64,000 nucleotides of DNA from Fidelibacterota bacterium. GTDB lineage: Bacteria; Fidelibacterota; SORT01. The notes beneath the pieces were generated by a model. The model searched no databases. It worked only from the letters and a program-made list of their open reading frames with translations, and was not told the origin of the DNA. Made by a program: the position numbers and the translations under genes. The stretch is from positions 1 to 64,000 of the forward strand of contig JACZYG010000003.1 of assembly GCA_022571215.1 (NCBI GenBank), written 5' to 3'. Of the stretch, positions 41,963 through 50,868 are shown piece by piece. Numbering within the stretch: position 1 is the first letter of the stretch; each line of letters begins with the position of its first letter.

Positions 41963-42895
41963 TTATAGTTTCCTGACAGTTGTGTCAAGTTCTATTCCGT
42001 TCGCGGCAGAAACACCCATAATTATAGAATACGCCACTGCCTCCGCAGCAGCATCCCCGATTATGTTTATGTTATACTCCTCAGTCCCTGTAGAAACGGC
42101 AAATACGACATCACCGTCGTACATTGTATGTGCCGGGATTATCGTCCGGGAAATTCCGTCCTGCGCCATCTGCGCGACTTTTGTCGCTTCCTCTTTGTTT
42201 AACTTCGCATTGGTGGCTACGAGCGCGAGAACCGTGTTTTCTATCCACACTTCTCCTGATTTTGGAAGAATCCATTCATTTCTATTAAGGTTGCCGGCGA
42301 TAACTTTTCTCGTTCTATCATCAATTACGTTCCCTAATGGATTGGCTACGGTCATTACGCCAACGGTGATTTTATCATTAATCTTTATTGAGATAGTCCC
42401 AAATCCTCCTCTGCTCCGATCTTTACCGGAGATCCCTCCCGCTGATGCGCCGATTCCTACTCCGTGCAATCCTATCTCGGGATGCGCAGTTGAGGCATTT
42501 TTTGCGGCTTCGTATCCCATTTCAAAGTCGGGTCGAATCTTTGAGGAGCCCACCCTCAGGTCGAAAATTACGGCAGTGGGAACTATTGGAACTCTCGCTA
42601 CCCCAACATCGTATCCGACTTCCTCTTCCTCAAGATATTTTATCACCCCACCCGAAGCGCTCAATCCGAATGCGCTTCCGCCTGTAAGCAGTACACCGTG
42701 AATCTTGTCGACCACTCTAACGGGTTTTATCGCCTCGATCTCGCTGCTTCCCGGAGCGGAACCCCTTACATCCACTCCCGCTACCGCTCCTTTCCTGAAT
42801 AATGCAACGGTACACCCCGTCTGAGCTTCCCCATTATGAGCCGCACCGACCGTAACGCCCGGAACATCCGTAATACTCTTACCCCACTCCAACAC
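41963..42895 (-). CDS. P1-family (DmpA/NylC-like) N-terminal-nucleophile hydrolase
   Basis: A 310-residue protein of the DmpA/S58 fold. SITDVPGVTVGAAHN, TGCTVALF, GVLLTGGSAFGLSASGGV and ALVATNAKLNKEEATKVAQM are diagnostic. Family members cut themselves into two chains before a Ser or Thr nucleophile. Here the expected site is Asn220-Thr221 in ENTVLALVATN, like NylC rather than the Gly-Ser site of DmpA. It may act as an aminopeptidase or amidase. GTG start at 42895, with TTG as the next codon. Confidence 0.88.
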   Translation of the reverse strand: MLEWGKSITDVPGVTVGAAHNGEAQTGCTVALFRKGAVAGVDVRGSAPGSSEIEAIKPVRVVDKIHGVLLTGGSAFGLSASGGVIKYLEEEEVGYDVGVARVPIVPTAVIFDLRVGSSKIRPDFEMGYEAAKNASTAHPEIGLHGVGIGASAGGISGKDRSRGGFGTISIKINDKITVGVMTVANPLGNVIDDRTRKVIAGNLNRNEWILPKSGEVWIENTVLALVATNAKLNKEEATKVAQMAQDGISRTIIPAHTMYDGDVVFAVSTGTEEYNINIIGDAAAEAVAYSIIMGVSAANGIELDTTVRKL

Positions 42896-42897
42896 GG

Positions 42898-43758
42898 CTA
42901 AACAGTCTCCACTGATGATTCCACAACCGTTTCGGGCGAATACTTATTCAGGACAGCCATCAGAAAATTTTGCATCGAGTATATTTCTGCTGAAAAAGGT
43001 AAAAACCCCAGGAACCCGATAACCGGCATCTCAAAATATTTTGGTCCTGAGCCGAGCGCGCCCGGGACAGTATAGATCCACTTCGTATATGCCCAGTAAT
43101 TCCAGAATTCCCAAAGAAGCCCGCAAATAATCCCCGCAAGAAATAAATTTAAGAGTTTTGCCGGCTTCCCTTCCCTGAAATCCGGTAAAAACGATTTCCC
43201 CCCAAGCCATTCATTTACCGGTTCAAGAAGGAAAACGTAACCTGACCATACAAACGCATACATGTACGCCGCTATCTCTTTAGTAAATGCAAATGGAATA
43301 AAAATTAAAATGACTCCGGTAATTACGTACCCCTTCATCATCCTTTTTCCCAGCTTCCAAGGCTTGATTCTGATCTTATCGAAAAGCTTTAAATATTTTA
43401 CAAACTGATATGTCAATAATATCCCGGGAAAGATTGTGGAATACGCCCATGCCGAGGAGAGCCAATACTCGGGCAGAAAATCCGGTGTCCCGACGTAATA
43501 CCAGTTGTTCATGTAGAGATCATAACCTTCAAATAATAGCCAGATAACGACCGACCAGGGCAGCATCCAATAAAATTCTCTTCTTTTTTTAAGGATATAC
43601 GAAAATCCGTTCAATCTATACATCAACGCGTCCATAAACATGATATAGCCCGTCCATGAGAGTGGAGTCATGTACCTCAGGACGAAGTTATTTTGCGCGA
43701 TGAGTCCGATCTCCGCCAATCCGATTATAAGTAATCCTATCCAACCGTACAATTTCAT
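42898..43758 (-). CDS. Uncharacterised polytopic membrane protein
   Basis: A 286-residue protein with about eight predicted membrane helices. It is rich in Trp and Tyr at the helix ends (WEFWNYWAYTKWIYTVPG, MPVIGFLGFLPFSAEIYSM), and FEGYDLYMNNWYY lies in an outer loop. The aromatic, WEFW-containing region and the conserved-looking EMP.IGFLGF.PF run suggest a real enzyme or carrier of lipid-like substrates, but I do not recognise the family. It lies two bases upstream of the P1 peptidase gene, probably in one transcript with ggt. Confidence 0.65.
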   Translation of the reverse strand: MKLYGWIGLLIIGLAEIGLIAQNNFVLRYMTPLSWTGYIMFMDALMYRLNGFSYILKKRREFYWMLPWSVVIWLLFEGYDLYMNNWYYVGTPDFLPEYWLSSAWAYSTIFPGILLTYQFVKYLKLFDKIRIKPWKLGKRMMKGYVITGVILIFIPFAFTKEIAAYMYAFVWSGYVFLLEPVNEWLGGKSFLPDFREGKPAKLLNLFLAGIICGLLWEFWNYWAYTKWIYTVPGALGSGPKYFEMPVIGFLGFLPFSAEIYSMQNFLMAVLNKYSPETVVESSVETV

Positions 43759-43779
43759 TAAGTAAGTTTCCTCTTCATC

Positions 43780-45507
43780 TTAGTTATTAACAACAACACC
43801 ATATCCGCCTCTACGCATATCGGGAACCGGCACCATCATCCGGGATGAACGAGACCTTCCTATCAACTGAATATTCCCGATGGAAGCTTTTTCCTTTAGT
43901 TTATAGCCCGTCTTTTCCAATTCGGAAATCATAATAGAAGTTAACGCGTCAGGCTCATAATACAAACTGTCCGGCAACCATTGATGATGTATTCTTGGCT
44001 GATTAACTACCACATCCGGTTCCATGCCGAAATCTATATAGTAAAGAATAGTTTGAGTTACCGCAGAAATAATTCTGCTTCCACCGGGTGAGCCTATGAT
44101 AAGCATAACCTCTCCATCCTTCTCAACTATAGTTGGAGTCATAGAGCTCAACATCCTCTTGTTAGGTTCAATAGCGTTTGCTTCGCTGTGTACCAATCCA
44201 TAGATATTGGGCGAACCTACTTTCGCCGCAAAATCGTCCATTTCATTGTTCAGTAAAAACCCGGCTCCCTCTGCCACAATTTTGGAACCGTAATACGAAT
44301 TTAATGTTGTAGTTGCCGATACAGCGTTCCCCCATTGGTCTATGACAGAGTAATGAGTCGTTTCGCTGCTTTCGTTTATGATCATACTTTCGACCGAATC
44401 CAGCCAGGCTTTATTCTGAAACATTATCTCATCACTTGGAGTTATCCCGTTAAGCTTGATTTTACCGGCAATTGTCCGGGCGTACTCTTTTGAAATCAAA
44501 GTGTTTACCGGAACATGATAAAAGTCAGTGTCGCCGAGATATTCAGCTCTGTCTGCAAAGGCGTATTTGGACGCTTCAACATATAATTTTATATAATCAC
44601 CCGTAAGCGGAACAGTTGTATTCAGATCAAACTCCTCTAAGATGTTCAACAATTCAATCATCACGATTCCGCCGGAACTTGGCGGTGGCATGCTAATAAT
44701 ATCATAGCCTCGGTAGCTTCCGATAAGAGGTTCACGTTCAACAGGTTCGTAAGATAGTAGATCATCCTTGCTGATTATGCCTCCATATTTTTTCATCGTC
44801 GCTACTAAAAAAGCCGCTGTCGCTCCCCCATAAAACCCTGCTTTACCTAACTTTATTATTCGGTATATAGTTCCGGCGAGATCAGGTTGTATGAAAACAT
44901 CTCCTTCATCAAAAGTATCTGCGGAATCTTTCAAGAAAATATCAGCTGTTGAAGGATATTTGAGAAACAGATCTTTTTTTTCGCTGAGTGAAGCGGCAAA
45001 GTTTGAGTCCACCCTGAATCCCTCTATCGCTAATTTATATGACGGCATAAGAACCTGCTCAATAGACATTGTCCCGTATTTCTCAAGAGCAAAGAGCATT
45101 CCCGCTACACTTCCGGGAACTCCCACAGAAAGGTAACCTTCCTCGGATAAGTGTTTAATATGATCTCCTTCTGAATCGAGGTACATATTACGTGACGATT
45201 TTTGCGGCGCTTTTTCTCTGTAGTCTATACTTGTAGTACTGCCGTCTTCTAAGCGTAGCACCATGAAGCCGCCGCCGCCAAGATTCCCGGCTCTCGGATA
45301 TGTAACAGCAAGCGCGAAGCCAATACCCACAGACGCATCTATAGCGTTACCTCCATCCTCCAATATCTTTTTTCCAACTTCTGTGGCGTATCTATCTGCG
45401 CTTACCACTATTCCTAAAGACTGAGATTCAATGTATCGATTATTTTTTTGGTTGGAGCAACCTAAAAATGAAATAACAATTATTAAGCTGATTATTTTAT
45501 GTTTCAA
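43780..45507 (-). CDS. ggt: Gamma-glutamyltranspeptidase
   Basis: A 575-residue lipoprotein form (signal ending FLGC, Cys17). The family motifs ATEVGKKILEDGGNAIDASV, NLGGGGFMVLR, and the autoprocessing site SSETTHYSVIDQWGNAVSAT with nucleophile Thr383 are intact, and PNKRMLSSMTPTIV and GSPGGSRI belong to the glutamyl site. It hydrolyses or transfers the gamma-glutamyl group of glutathione in the periplasm or at the outer membrane. TTG start. Confidence 0.95.
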   Translation of the reverse strand: MKHKIISLIIVISFLGCSNQKNNRYIESQSLGIVVSADRYATEVGKKILEDGGNAIDASVGIGFALAVTYPRAGNLGGGGFMVLRLEDGSTTSIDYREKAPQKSSRNMYLDSEGDHIKHLSEEGYLSVGVPGSVAGMLFALEKYGTMSIEQVLMPSYKLAIEGFRVDSNFAASLSEKKDLFLKYPSTADIFLKDSADTFDEGDVFIQPDLAGTIYRIIKLGKAGFYGGATAAFLVATMKKYGGIISKDDLLSYEPVEREPLIGSYRGYDIISMPPPSSGGIVMIELLNILEEFDLNTTVPLTGDYIKLYVEASKYAFADRAEYLGDTDFYHVPVNTLISKEYARTIAGKIKLNGITPSDEIMFQNKAWLDSVESMIINESSETTHYSVIDQWGNAVSATTTLNSYYGSKIVAEGAGFLLNNEMDDFAAKVGSPNIYGLVHSEANAIEPNKRMLSSMTPTIVEKDGEVMLIIGSPGGSRIISAVTQTILYYIDFGMEPDVVVNQPRIHHQWLPDSLYYEPDALTSIMISELEKTGYKLKEKASIGNIQLIGRSRSSRMMVPVPDMRRGGYGVVVNN

Positions 45508-45517
45508 CAGGTCTCCA

Positions 45518-46525
45518 TCAGCTGCGGAACGCGTCTATAATATGTTTAATTCTATAATTATCATTAAGAAACTTTATAGCGATCACATCAAACCTATATT
45601 CCTCCCCGTCGGGATTTTTCTCCATAAGATAACTTTGCGCCGCTTTTGAAATCTGCGCTTGCTTCTTTTCTCCTACCCATTGTTCCGGTTCACCGAAACC
45701 TTCATGATATTTGGATTTCACCTCCACAAAAACAACTGCGTTATCTTTTTTTACGACGATATCTAATTCATATTCTCTGCCGCCAGCCCAGTAATTTTGT
45801 TCGAGTATTTCATAACCTTCCTTGATTAACTCCAGACAGGCTATTTTTTCTCCATACTTCCCAAGTTGTTTTGGGTCATTCAAATTCACCTTAGGCTTTA
45901 TCCCTTTGACTCGCTTGAATGTGTGACGGTGCGCGGGACTCGGACCGAATTGATTTATGCGATTGATGTGTAATGATGTGCCGTATCCCTTGTGTTTTTC
46001 AAATTCATATTCCGGGTATATTTTCGATATTTGAAGCATGATTCTATCCCGGGTAACTTTAGCGATTATAGAGGCTGAAGCTATTGAGGCGGAAAGTGAA
46101 TCACCCGATATGATTGCCGTTTGCTTGAAGATTTTATCAGGAAATCTTCTTCCGTCGATTAAAAGATGTTCAGGTTTTTCTTTTAAACTCCCAATCGCCT
46201 TTCTCATCGCGAGATGAGTTGAACGAAGTATATCGCTCTTGTCGATCTCATCCTGCCAGACTATTCCTGTTGAATAATCCACCGATTTTTCTTTGATAAG
46301 GTCAAATAGAATATCCCTGTTTTTTGCCGTAAGTTTTTTAGAATCGTTAACACCTTCAGGAATTTCCCGTTGATCAAGAATAACTGCCGCAGCTACAACC
46401 GGCCCCGCAAGAGGTCCTCTCCCAGCTTCATCTATACCGGCTATCGTTTTTACTCCATTTGTCCAAAGCTGTTTTTCATACGAGAGAAGGTCAATTGGCT
46501 CATCAAGTCTTTTATCTTTTAACAA
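45518..46525 (-). CDS. rnhB: Ribonuclease HII fused to a YraN/UPF0102 nuclease-like domain
   Basis: A 335-residue protein. Residues about 26-208 are RNase HII: AGIDEAGRGPLAGPVVAAAV with Asp32-Glu33, LLIDG (Asp124), SGDSLSASIASASIIAKVTRD (Asp142) and the HKGYGTSLHINRI loop. Residues 221-335 are a full YraN domain with LGKYGEKIACLELIKEGYEI and the Glu-Asp-ExK core, YELDIV and VFVEVK (Asp255, Glu268, Lys270). In many genomes rnhB and yraN are adjacent separate genes, so this is a fusion of the neighbours. It removes ribonucleotides from DNA; the YraN activity is unproven. Confidence 0.93.
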   Translation of the reverse strand: MLKDKRLDEPIDLLSYEKQLWTNGVKTIAGIDEAGRGPLAGPVVAAAVILDQREIPEGVNDSKKLTAKNRDILFDLIKEKSVDYSTGIVWQDEIDKSDILRSTHLAMRKAIGSLKEKPEHLLIDGRRFPDKIFKQTAIISGDSLSASIASASIIAKVTRDRIMLQISKIYPEYEFEKHKGYGTSLHINRINQFGPSPAHRHTFKRVKGIKPKVNLNDPKQLGKYGEKIACLELIKEGYEILEQNYWAGGREYELDIVVKKDNAVVFVEVKSKYHEGFGEPEQWVGEKKQAQISKAAQSYLMEKNPDGEEYRFDVIAIKFLNDNYRIKHIIDAFRS

Positions 46526-46539
46526 GATATTCTAATATG

Positions 46540-46914
46540 TTATAAATCATCATCCGGATGATGATCCACCACGGACAATGATAACTCTTCTGTTGTATCT
46601 TTTAATCTCTCAGCCAGCGTTCGTAATATCTTGACTGTAAATGAAGGAAAATTTGTTACCATGTCCATCAAAGATAGCCGAATGACAGAAACTGTTGAGA
46701 CAGTAATTGCCTTTATGGAAGCTGATCTTGATTCGCCGAGTATAATGGACATTTCTCCGAGAATCGTACCGGGAACGTTGTATTGGGATACTAGGTTATC
46801 ATTCTTGTATACTCCGAGTGAACCCTTCTTCAAGATATAAATATATTCGCCTGAATCACCTTCCCTGCAAACGATATCTCCTGGATGAAAGTCTTTCTCA
46901 ATCCCCGTCGTCAT
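46540..46914 (-). CDS. Cyclic-nucleotide-binding domain protein
   Basis: A 124-residue single-domain protein with the Crp/CAP-type fold. The strand FHPGDIVCREGDSGEYIYIL and the phosphate-binding cassette GEMSIILGESRSASIKA are clear. There is no DNA-binding helix-turn-helix, so it is a stand-alone sensor or adaptor. The cassette residue pattern is close to functional cNMP binders, but binding is not proven. It lies between the rnhB-yraN fusion and a structured intergenic region. Confidence 0.85.
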   Translation of the reverse strand: MTTGIEKDFHPGDIVCREGDSGEYIYILKKGSLGVYKNDNLVSQYNVPGTILGEMSIILGESRSASIKAITVSTVSVIRLSLMDMVTNFPSFTVKILRTLAERLKDTTEELSLSVVDHHPDDDL

Positions 46915-46990
46915 AACTATAACTCCCTGTTTATGCTAAAATTCAACCTTAAATATAACAGAAAAAGTATTTAGAAAGGATAAAATTAAA

Positions 46991-47145
46991 AGCTGGTTAC
47001 GATTGACTTGAGATTTTATCGCAACCAGCTATTGTAGCTTTTGTGAAAGCGCTTTATTGCAAACCGGGCTTCCCCCTGACCCGGAAGCAATATGTTAATG
47101 ACGCATACAACCTAAGAGCATATATGATGCCATAAAGCTGCGTCA
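46991..47145 (-). ncRNA. Candidate structured RNA: three tandem hairpins ending in a terminator-like stem
   Basis: Within the 396-base gap 46915-47310 three inverted repeats follow each other. They are TGACGCA..TGCGTCA (47099-47145), TTGC-CCGGG..CCCGG-GCAA (47057-47090) and AGCTGGTT..AACCAGCT (46991-47030, inner CGA/TCG pairs). On the minus strand the last hairpin is followed by TTTTAATTTT, like an intrinsic terminator. No matching open frame exists. It could be a small RNA or a leader upstream of the cyclic-nucleotide-binding gene. It matches no RNA family I recognise. Outside it the gap is plain AT-rich sequence. Confidence 0.45.
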
Positions 47146-47310
47146 ACTATCAACAGTGTATTATGAATTATGTATCCGACTATTTATTAGATACTTACGA
47201 TAATAAGTTAAACTACTTTATAACAAATGATTTTATTTATATTCTTAATTTTGATTAAATTGAGATTTTAATTTTCTAATTATGAGAATTTAATATTTAC
47301 CGGATATTTC

Positions 47311-47985
47311 CTATTTAATATCCTTGCTACGCTGAGATGCTCTTGTGAAATAAGTCATCTCTGAAGTTTGGATTATTGCAATCTTTCTATCAGAATCAAT
47401 AAATAATTTGGTGTTATTTTTGATAATATATGTCCATTCTTCATACAGTTTACCATTAAAACTCACATTATGTATTTTCTGCTGAGGAATACCCCATGCG
47501 GCGATAGCCATATCATCTTCGTAACCGATATCTATTCTTCCATCTCTTATCGCTCTGATTTTATCTTCCCGCCATTCGGGATGATCAAGAATATTAAGCT
47601 CTCTTAGGGCAATACGCTTTCTTTGTTGAATGTAATTTTTCTGAATCAGAGCGCCCATACCGGTCCATAAAATACCGAAACTGCTTCCAAATGCTAACCA
47701 GGGAAATATTCCCTTCTCCTTCTTTCCTTCAAATGCAGCCCCCAGGCCAAAGAAAGCAATAATTCCACCGATAGATATATACAGATATTTTAAATTATTA
47801 GCAGGTTTATCCGGCTCTCGAAGAATAGATTCAAAAACTGATCTTCTCTGCTCATCAGACAGGTAAATCCATTCTTCATTTTGTAATGGCGGTCGTTGTG
47901 TGCAAGCGGTGCTATTCAAGGCAAACGAAATCAGAAGCAAAACAGTTACAAATTTTAATAGATTTTTGCTATTATATTTAGTCAT
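47311..47985 (-). CDS. Putative lipoprotein with BamE-like C-terminal domain
   Basis: About 224 residues from ATG 47985. The longer frame upstream is the shadow of comEC. The signal region LLISFALNSTAC ends in a lipobox-like cysteine, and two hydrophobic helices follow (LYISIGGIIAFFGLGAAF; WLAFGSSFGILWTGMGALI). The C-terminal AAWGIPQQKIHNVSFNGKLY with EEWTYI and a final IDSDRKIAIIQ strand resembles the SmpA/BamE fold, which senses or stabilises outer-membrane assembly. Overall function unknown. Confidence 0.65.
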   Translation of the reverse strand: MTKYNSKNLLKFVTVLLLISFALNSTACTQRPPLQNEEWIYLSDEQRRSVFESILREPDKPANNLKYLYISIGGIIAFFGLGAAFEGKKEKGIFPWLAFGSSFGILWTGMGALIQKNYIQQRKRIALRELNILDHPEWREDKIRAIRDGRIDIGYEDDMAIAAWGIPQQKIHNVSFNGKLYEEWTYIIKNNTKLFIDSDRKIAIIQTSEMTYFTRASQRSKDIK

Positions 47986-47995
47986 ATTGTCCGTA

Positions 47996-50362
47996 TCACT
48001 TCCATTTATAAAGAGAGAATTTTTCACCCTCCGATCTAAAGACAATAGCATTATCCTTGTCTGTGCGATGAAGGATAATTCTGTTATTCTCATACCTCTC
48101 AAGGACATCTTGAGAAGGATGACCGTAAGGATTATTTCCACCGACTGACAGTATGGCATCTGTCGGAGAAACTTTATCTATAAACTGTCCGCTGCTTGAT
48201 GACTTGCTTCCATGATGCGGTACTTTAAGCAAATTTGACTCTATAATCAGATCAGAGTTCGATATGATTTTTTCTGTCACTGCTTCGATATCCGCTGATA
48301 ATAAAATTGATGAATTTGCAAAATTATATCTTATAACAATCGACGAATTATTTCCTGTTTCTTTCACGGGTATAATATAATTATTGGGAGGATACATTAC
48401 CTGTATTTCAGAATATTCACCCAATTTAATCTTATCCCCCAAAGAGATATTTTTTACCGGTATATTCTTATGTTTAGCAAAATGCAGTATTTCCTCAAAA
48501 GAATTGGAATTCGGGCTAATTGTGCCAATCAAAAGCGTGTCAACTTCAAAACTGTCCATGATATATATTGACCCTCCGGAATGATCCGAGTCAGCGTGCG
48601 TTAGCAAAAGATAATTGATTCTGTTAATACCTTTCAATCTTAAATATGGACCGATTGCGTACTTTCCCGATTTTACCCCGTAATCTGATCTGCCCGTATC
48701 TATCAATATATTCTTTGATTGATATCCCTCGATGAAGGCGGCATCTCCCTGTCCTACGTTCATGAATATGACCTCACTCCCACGAAATCTCGATGCGCTC
48801 CTCCATATAATAATGTTAGATATTAGAAGTAATAAGATTAATATTCTTTTACGTCCTTTGAGTGTCGAGATAAAACCCAACGTAATGGTCAGACCTATTA
48901 GTGAGAGAAGTAAGTACCATGGGAAGGAGCCGATTATTATTGTTTTAGATAGATTATTGGCTGAAAATGAAAGTAGGGTGAATAATTGATCCGTGAAGGC
49001 TTCTAAAGAAGAAAAGAATACAGCGCCGACCGGTTGATAAAGATAAGAAAACATTACAGCAATTATGCTTAGCGCTATCAACACTCCTACATATGGAATA
49101 ATAAATATGTTCAATAAAAATGCTCCGGTTGAAAAGGAGTTAAAATAGTATATAGTTAAAGGTATGGTTCCTATCAAAGCATACAGGGTAAGCACTGAAA
49201 GACTTGTTACCTGTCTTAATAATTTTTTTGGAAGGTTGACGGGATTTGGAAGCGGAATAAATTCTCCATAACGCATGTTGAAAAATAAAATCGAACCGAC
49301 TGCCATAAACGATAATTGGAATCCAATTTCAAATAGCGCATAAGGTTTAAAAAGCAATATGAGCAACGCGGCAATTCCTAACGAGTTAAGAGGTACGCTC
49401 CTTCTTTCCGTCAAACCACCCAATAACAGTATGGACCCCATAATTACAGCTCTTGTTATAGGAGTTTTCCATCCTAACAAGGCGGCATAAAAGACTATAC
49501 CGATCAAGATAAAATAAACTATTACTTTCTTATTGAATTGCAAAACAGAGCCGGTAAGAAATAAAATTCCGATGATATATCCTACGTGTAAACCGGAGAC
49601 CGCCAATAAATGTACCACACCATTTTTAAGGAAAAGATCCTTTGAATCTTCTGATAGCCCGCTGCGATTGCCCAAAAGCAATGCGTTTATTAATGATGCG
49701 TTAGATTCCGATAAATTATCTTCAAGTAAACTTTGAATAGAATAGTGTAAACGTCTTAAAATATTGCCCTTATTGCTTACACCTTTAGATAATACTTTAA
49801 TTGCAACAATATCCCGTCGCATCAAATAACCATCGATTCCTTGAGACCTATAATAACTTTTGAAATTAAAACCGCCCGGGTTATGCGCTCCTTCCGGAAT
49901 AGATATTTTTGCGTTCACAAGAATTGAATTACCTTCCTCTATCTTAAAATTTTCATCGGGAAGGAACACTCGTAGATTTATCCTATCAATCAGTAATGAA
50001 TCATTTTCTAAAATAATTGCATCAATATGCAGATCTATACTCCGTTGATATTGGTCGATTTTATTGACTTCACCTATGAAAGACAGATTGCCTTTGCTTA
50101 TAGCGGCAGTGATACGTGAGGAGGGATATCTGTTCTCTTCATAGGCGGTTGATAGAGTTCCCAGTATCAAGATCGGCGCGATCAGGAAGAAGGTGGATAT
50201 TTTTTGGACATATATAATGTATATCAGAGCAAGAGTGACTAAAAGTAACAGCCATATCACAACCGGGTGAACGATTCCAATAAAATATTTTTTAAATAAT
50301 ATTCCGCTTATTAGAGGTAAAAGAACAATAAGAGCTGGATAATTATGAAGTTTATTGCCCAA
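47996..50362 (-). CDS. comEC: ComEC/Rec2-type DNA uptake channel
   Basis: A 788-residue protein. N-terminal helices and a DUF4131-like OB region (about 1-220) precede the competence domain with VVHLLAVSGLHVGYIIGILF. The C-terminal metallo-beta-lactamase-like domain (about 540-788) has VGQGDAAFIEG, LIDTGRSDYG and LLTHADSDHSGG with metal ligands, and VPHHGSKSSSSG. It carries single-stranded DNA across the inner membrane, and the lactamase part may degrade one strand. TTG start. No other competence genes are in the window. Confidence 0.93.
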   Translation of the reverse strand: MGNKLHNYPALIVLLPLISGILFKKYFIGIVHPVVIWLLLLVTLALIYIIYVQKISTFFLIAPILILGTLSTAYEENRYPSSRITAAISKGNLSFIGEVNKIDQYQRSIDLHIDAIILENDSLLIDRINLRVFLPDENFKIEEGNSILVNAKISIPEGAHNPGGFNFKSYYRSQGIDGYLMRRDIVAIKVLSKGVSNKGNILRRLHYSIQSLLEDNLSESNASLINALLLGNRSGLSEDSKDLFLKNGVVHLLAVSGLHVGYIIGILFLTGSVLQFNKKVIVYFILIGIVFYAALLGWKTPITRAVIMGSILLLGGLTERRSVPLNSLGIAALLILLFKPYALFEIGFQLSFMAVGSILFFNMRYGEFIPLPNPVNLPKKLLRQVTSLSVLTLYALIGTIPLTIYYFNSFSTGAFLLNIFIIPYVGVLIALSIIAVMFSYLYQPVGAVFFSSLEAFTDQLFTLLSFSANNLSKTIIIGSFPWYLLLSLIGLTITLGFISTLKGRKRILILLLLISNIIIWRSASRFRGSEVIFMNVGQGDAAFIEGYQSKNILIDTGRSDYGVKSGKYAIGPYLRLKGINRINYLLLTHADSDHSGGSIYIMDSFEVDTLLIGTISPNSNSFEEILHFAKHKNIPVKNISLGDKIKLGEYSEIQVMYPPNNYIIPVKETGNNSSIVIRYNFANSSILLSADIEAVTEKIISNSDLIIESNLLKVPHHGSKSSSSGQFIDKVSPTDAILSVGGNNPYGHPSQDVLERYENNRIILHRTDKDNAIVFRSEGEKFSLYKWK

Positions 50363-50365
50363 ATA

Positions 50366-50848
50366 TTATCTTGATATGAAATCCTTGACATATCTTTCGA
50401 TCACTATCTCTTTAACGTCTTGAAGGGCAATATCCCTCGCAGGGAAGTTAAGAATATAATTTTGAAATTGAGGATACTTTCTTAATGCAACGTAATCCCC
50501 CGATGATTTTTCTTCCAATGCCCATGATGTATATTCTTCTAAAGCATTGTCACTGCTCACCCATTCAGCCCTAAAATGTTTTTGCACAAAGAACTCTGTT
50601 ATCAAACGACCGCTTTTTTCAATTATGAATCCATAAGTCCTTATTATATTGCTGTTTAACATCTCCTTATTAACCCGATACCTCAGTATTGTTATTTCGT
50701 ATCCGGAGAGAACAAATTTATTTTCTTCCGTAAATTTGAAATCTTTGTCAGGCGCATCAGAATCGCGATTAGCTAATGGAATGACAGATATTGTCAGAAC
50801 GATAATAACACCCCACTTGAAAAGTGAGGCTAATCCAACAATATCCAT
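50366..50848 (-). CDS. Hypothetical protein with one N-terminal membrane helix
   Basis: A 160-residue protein. A hydrophobic segment at about 4-25 (VGLASLFKWGVIIVLTISVIPL) anchors it or serves as a signal. The rest is mixed alpha/beta with YGFIIEKSGRLITEFFVQ and a C-terminal DVKEIVIERYVKDFI. I do not recognise the family. It lies between apt and comEC, three bases from the latter, so it is likely in the same operon. Confidence 0.55.
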   Translation of the reverse strand: MDIVGLASLFKWGVIIVLTISVIPLANRDSDAPDKDFKFTEENKFVLSGYEITILRYRVNKEMLNSNIIRTYGFIIEKSGRLITEFFVQKHFRAEWVSSDNALEEYTSWALEEKSSGDYVALRKYPQFQNYILNFPARDIALQDVKEIVIERYVKDFISR

Positions 50849-50868
50849 AATAACAAATTTACGAAAGT

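Noticed and set aside
47057-47090. SRP RNA (GGTCAGG...GGAAG-like stretch)
   Set aside because: The conserved SRP core order and GGAA tetraloop context are not reproduced; only a superficial match.
47986-48159. 58-residue N-terminal extension of the BamE-like lipoprotein
   Set aside because: It lies inside comEC and would bury the signal peptide; ATG 47985 fits.
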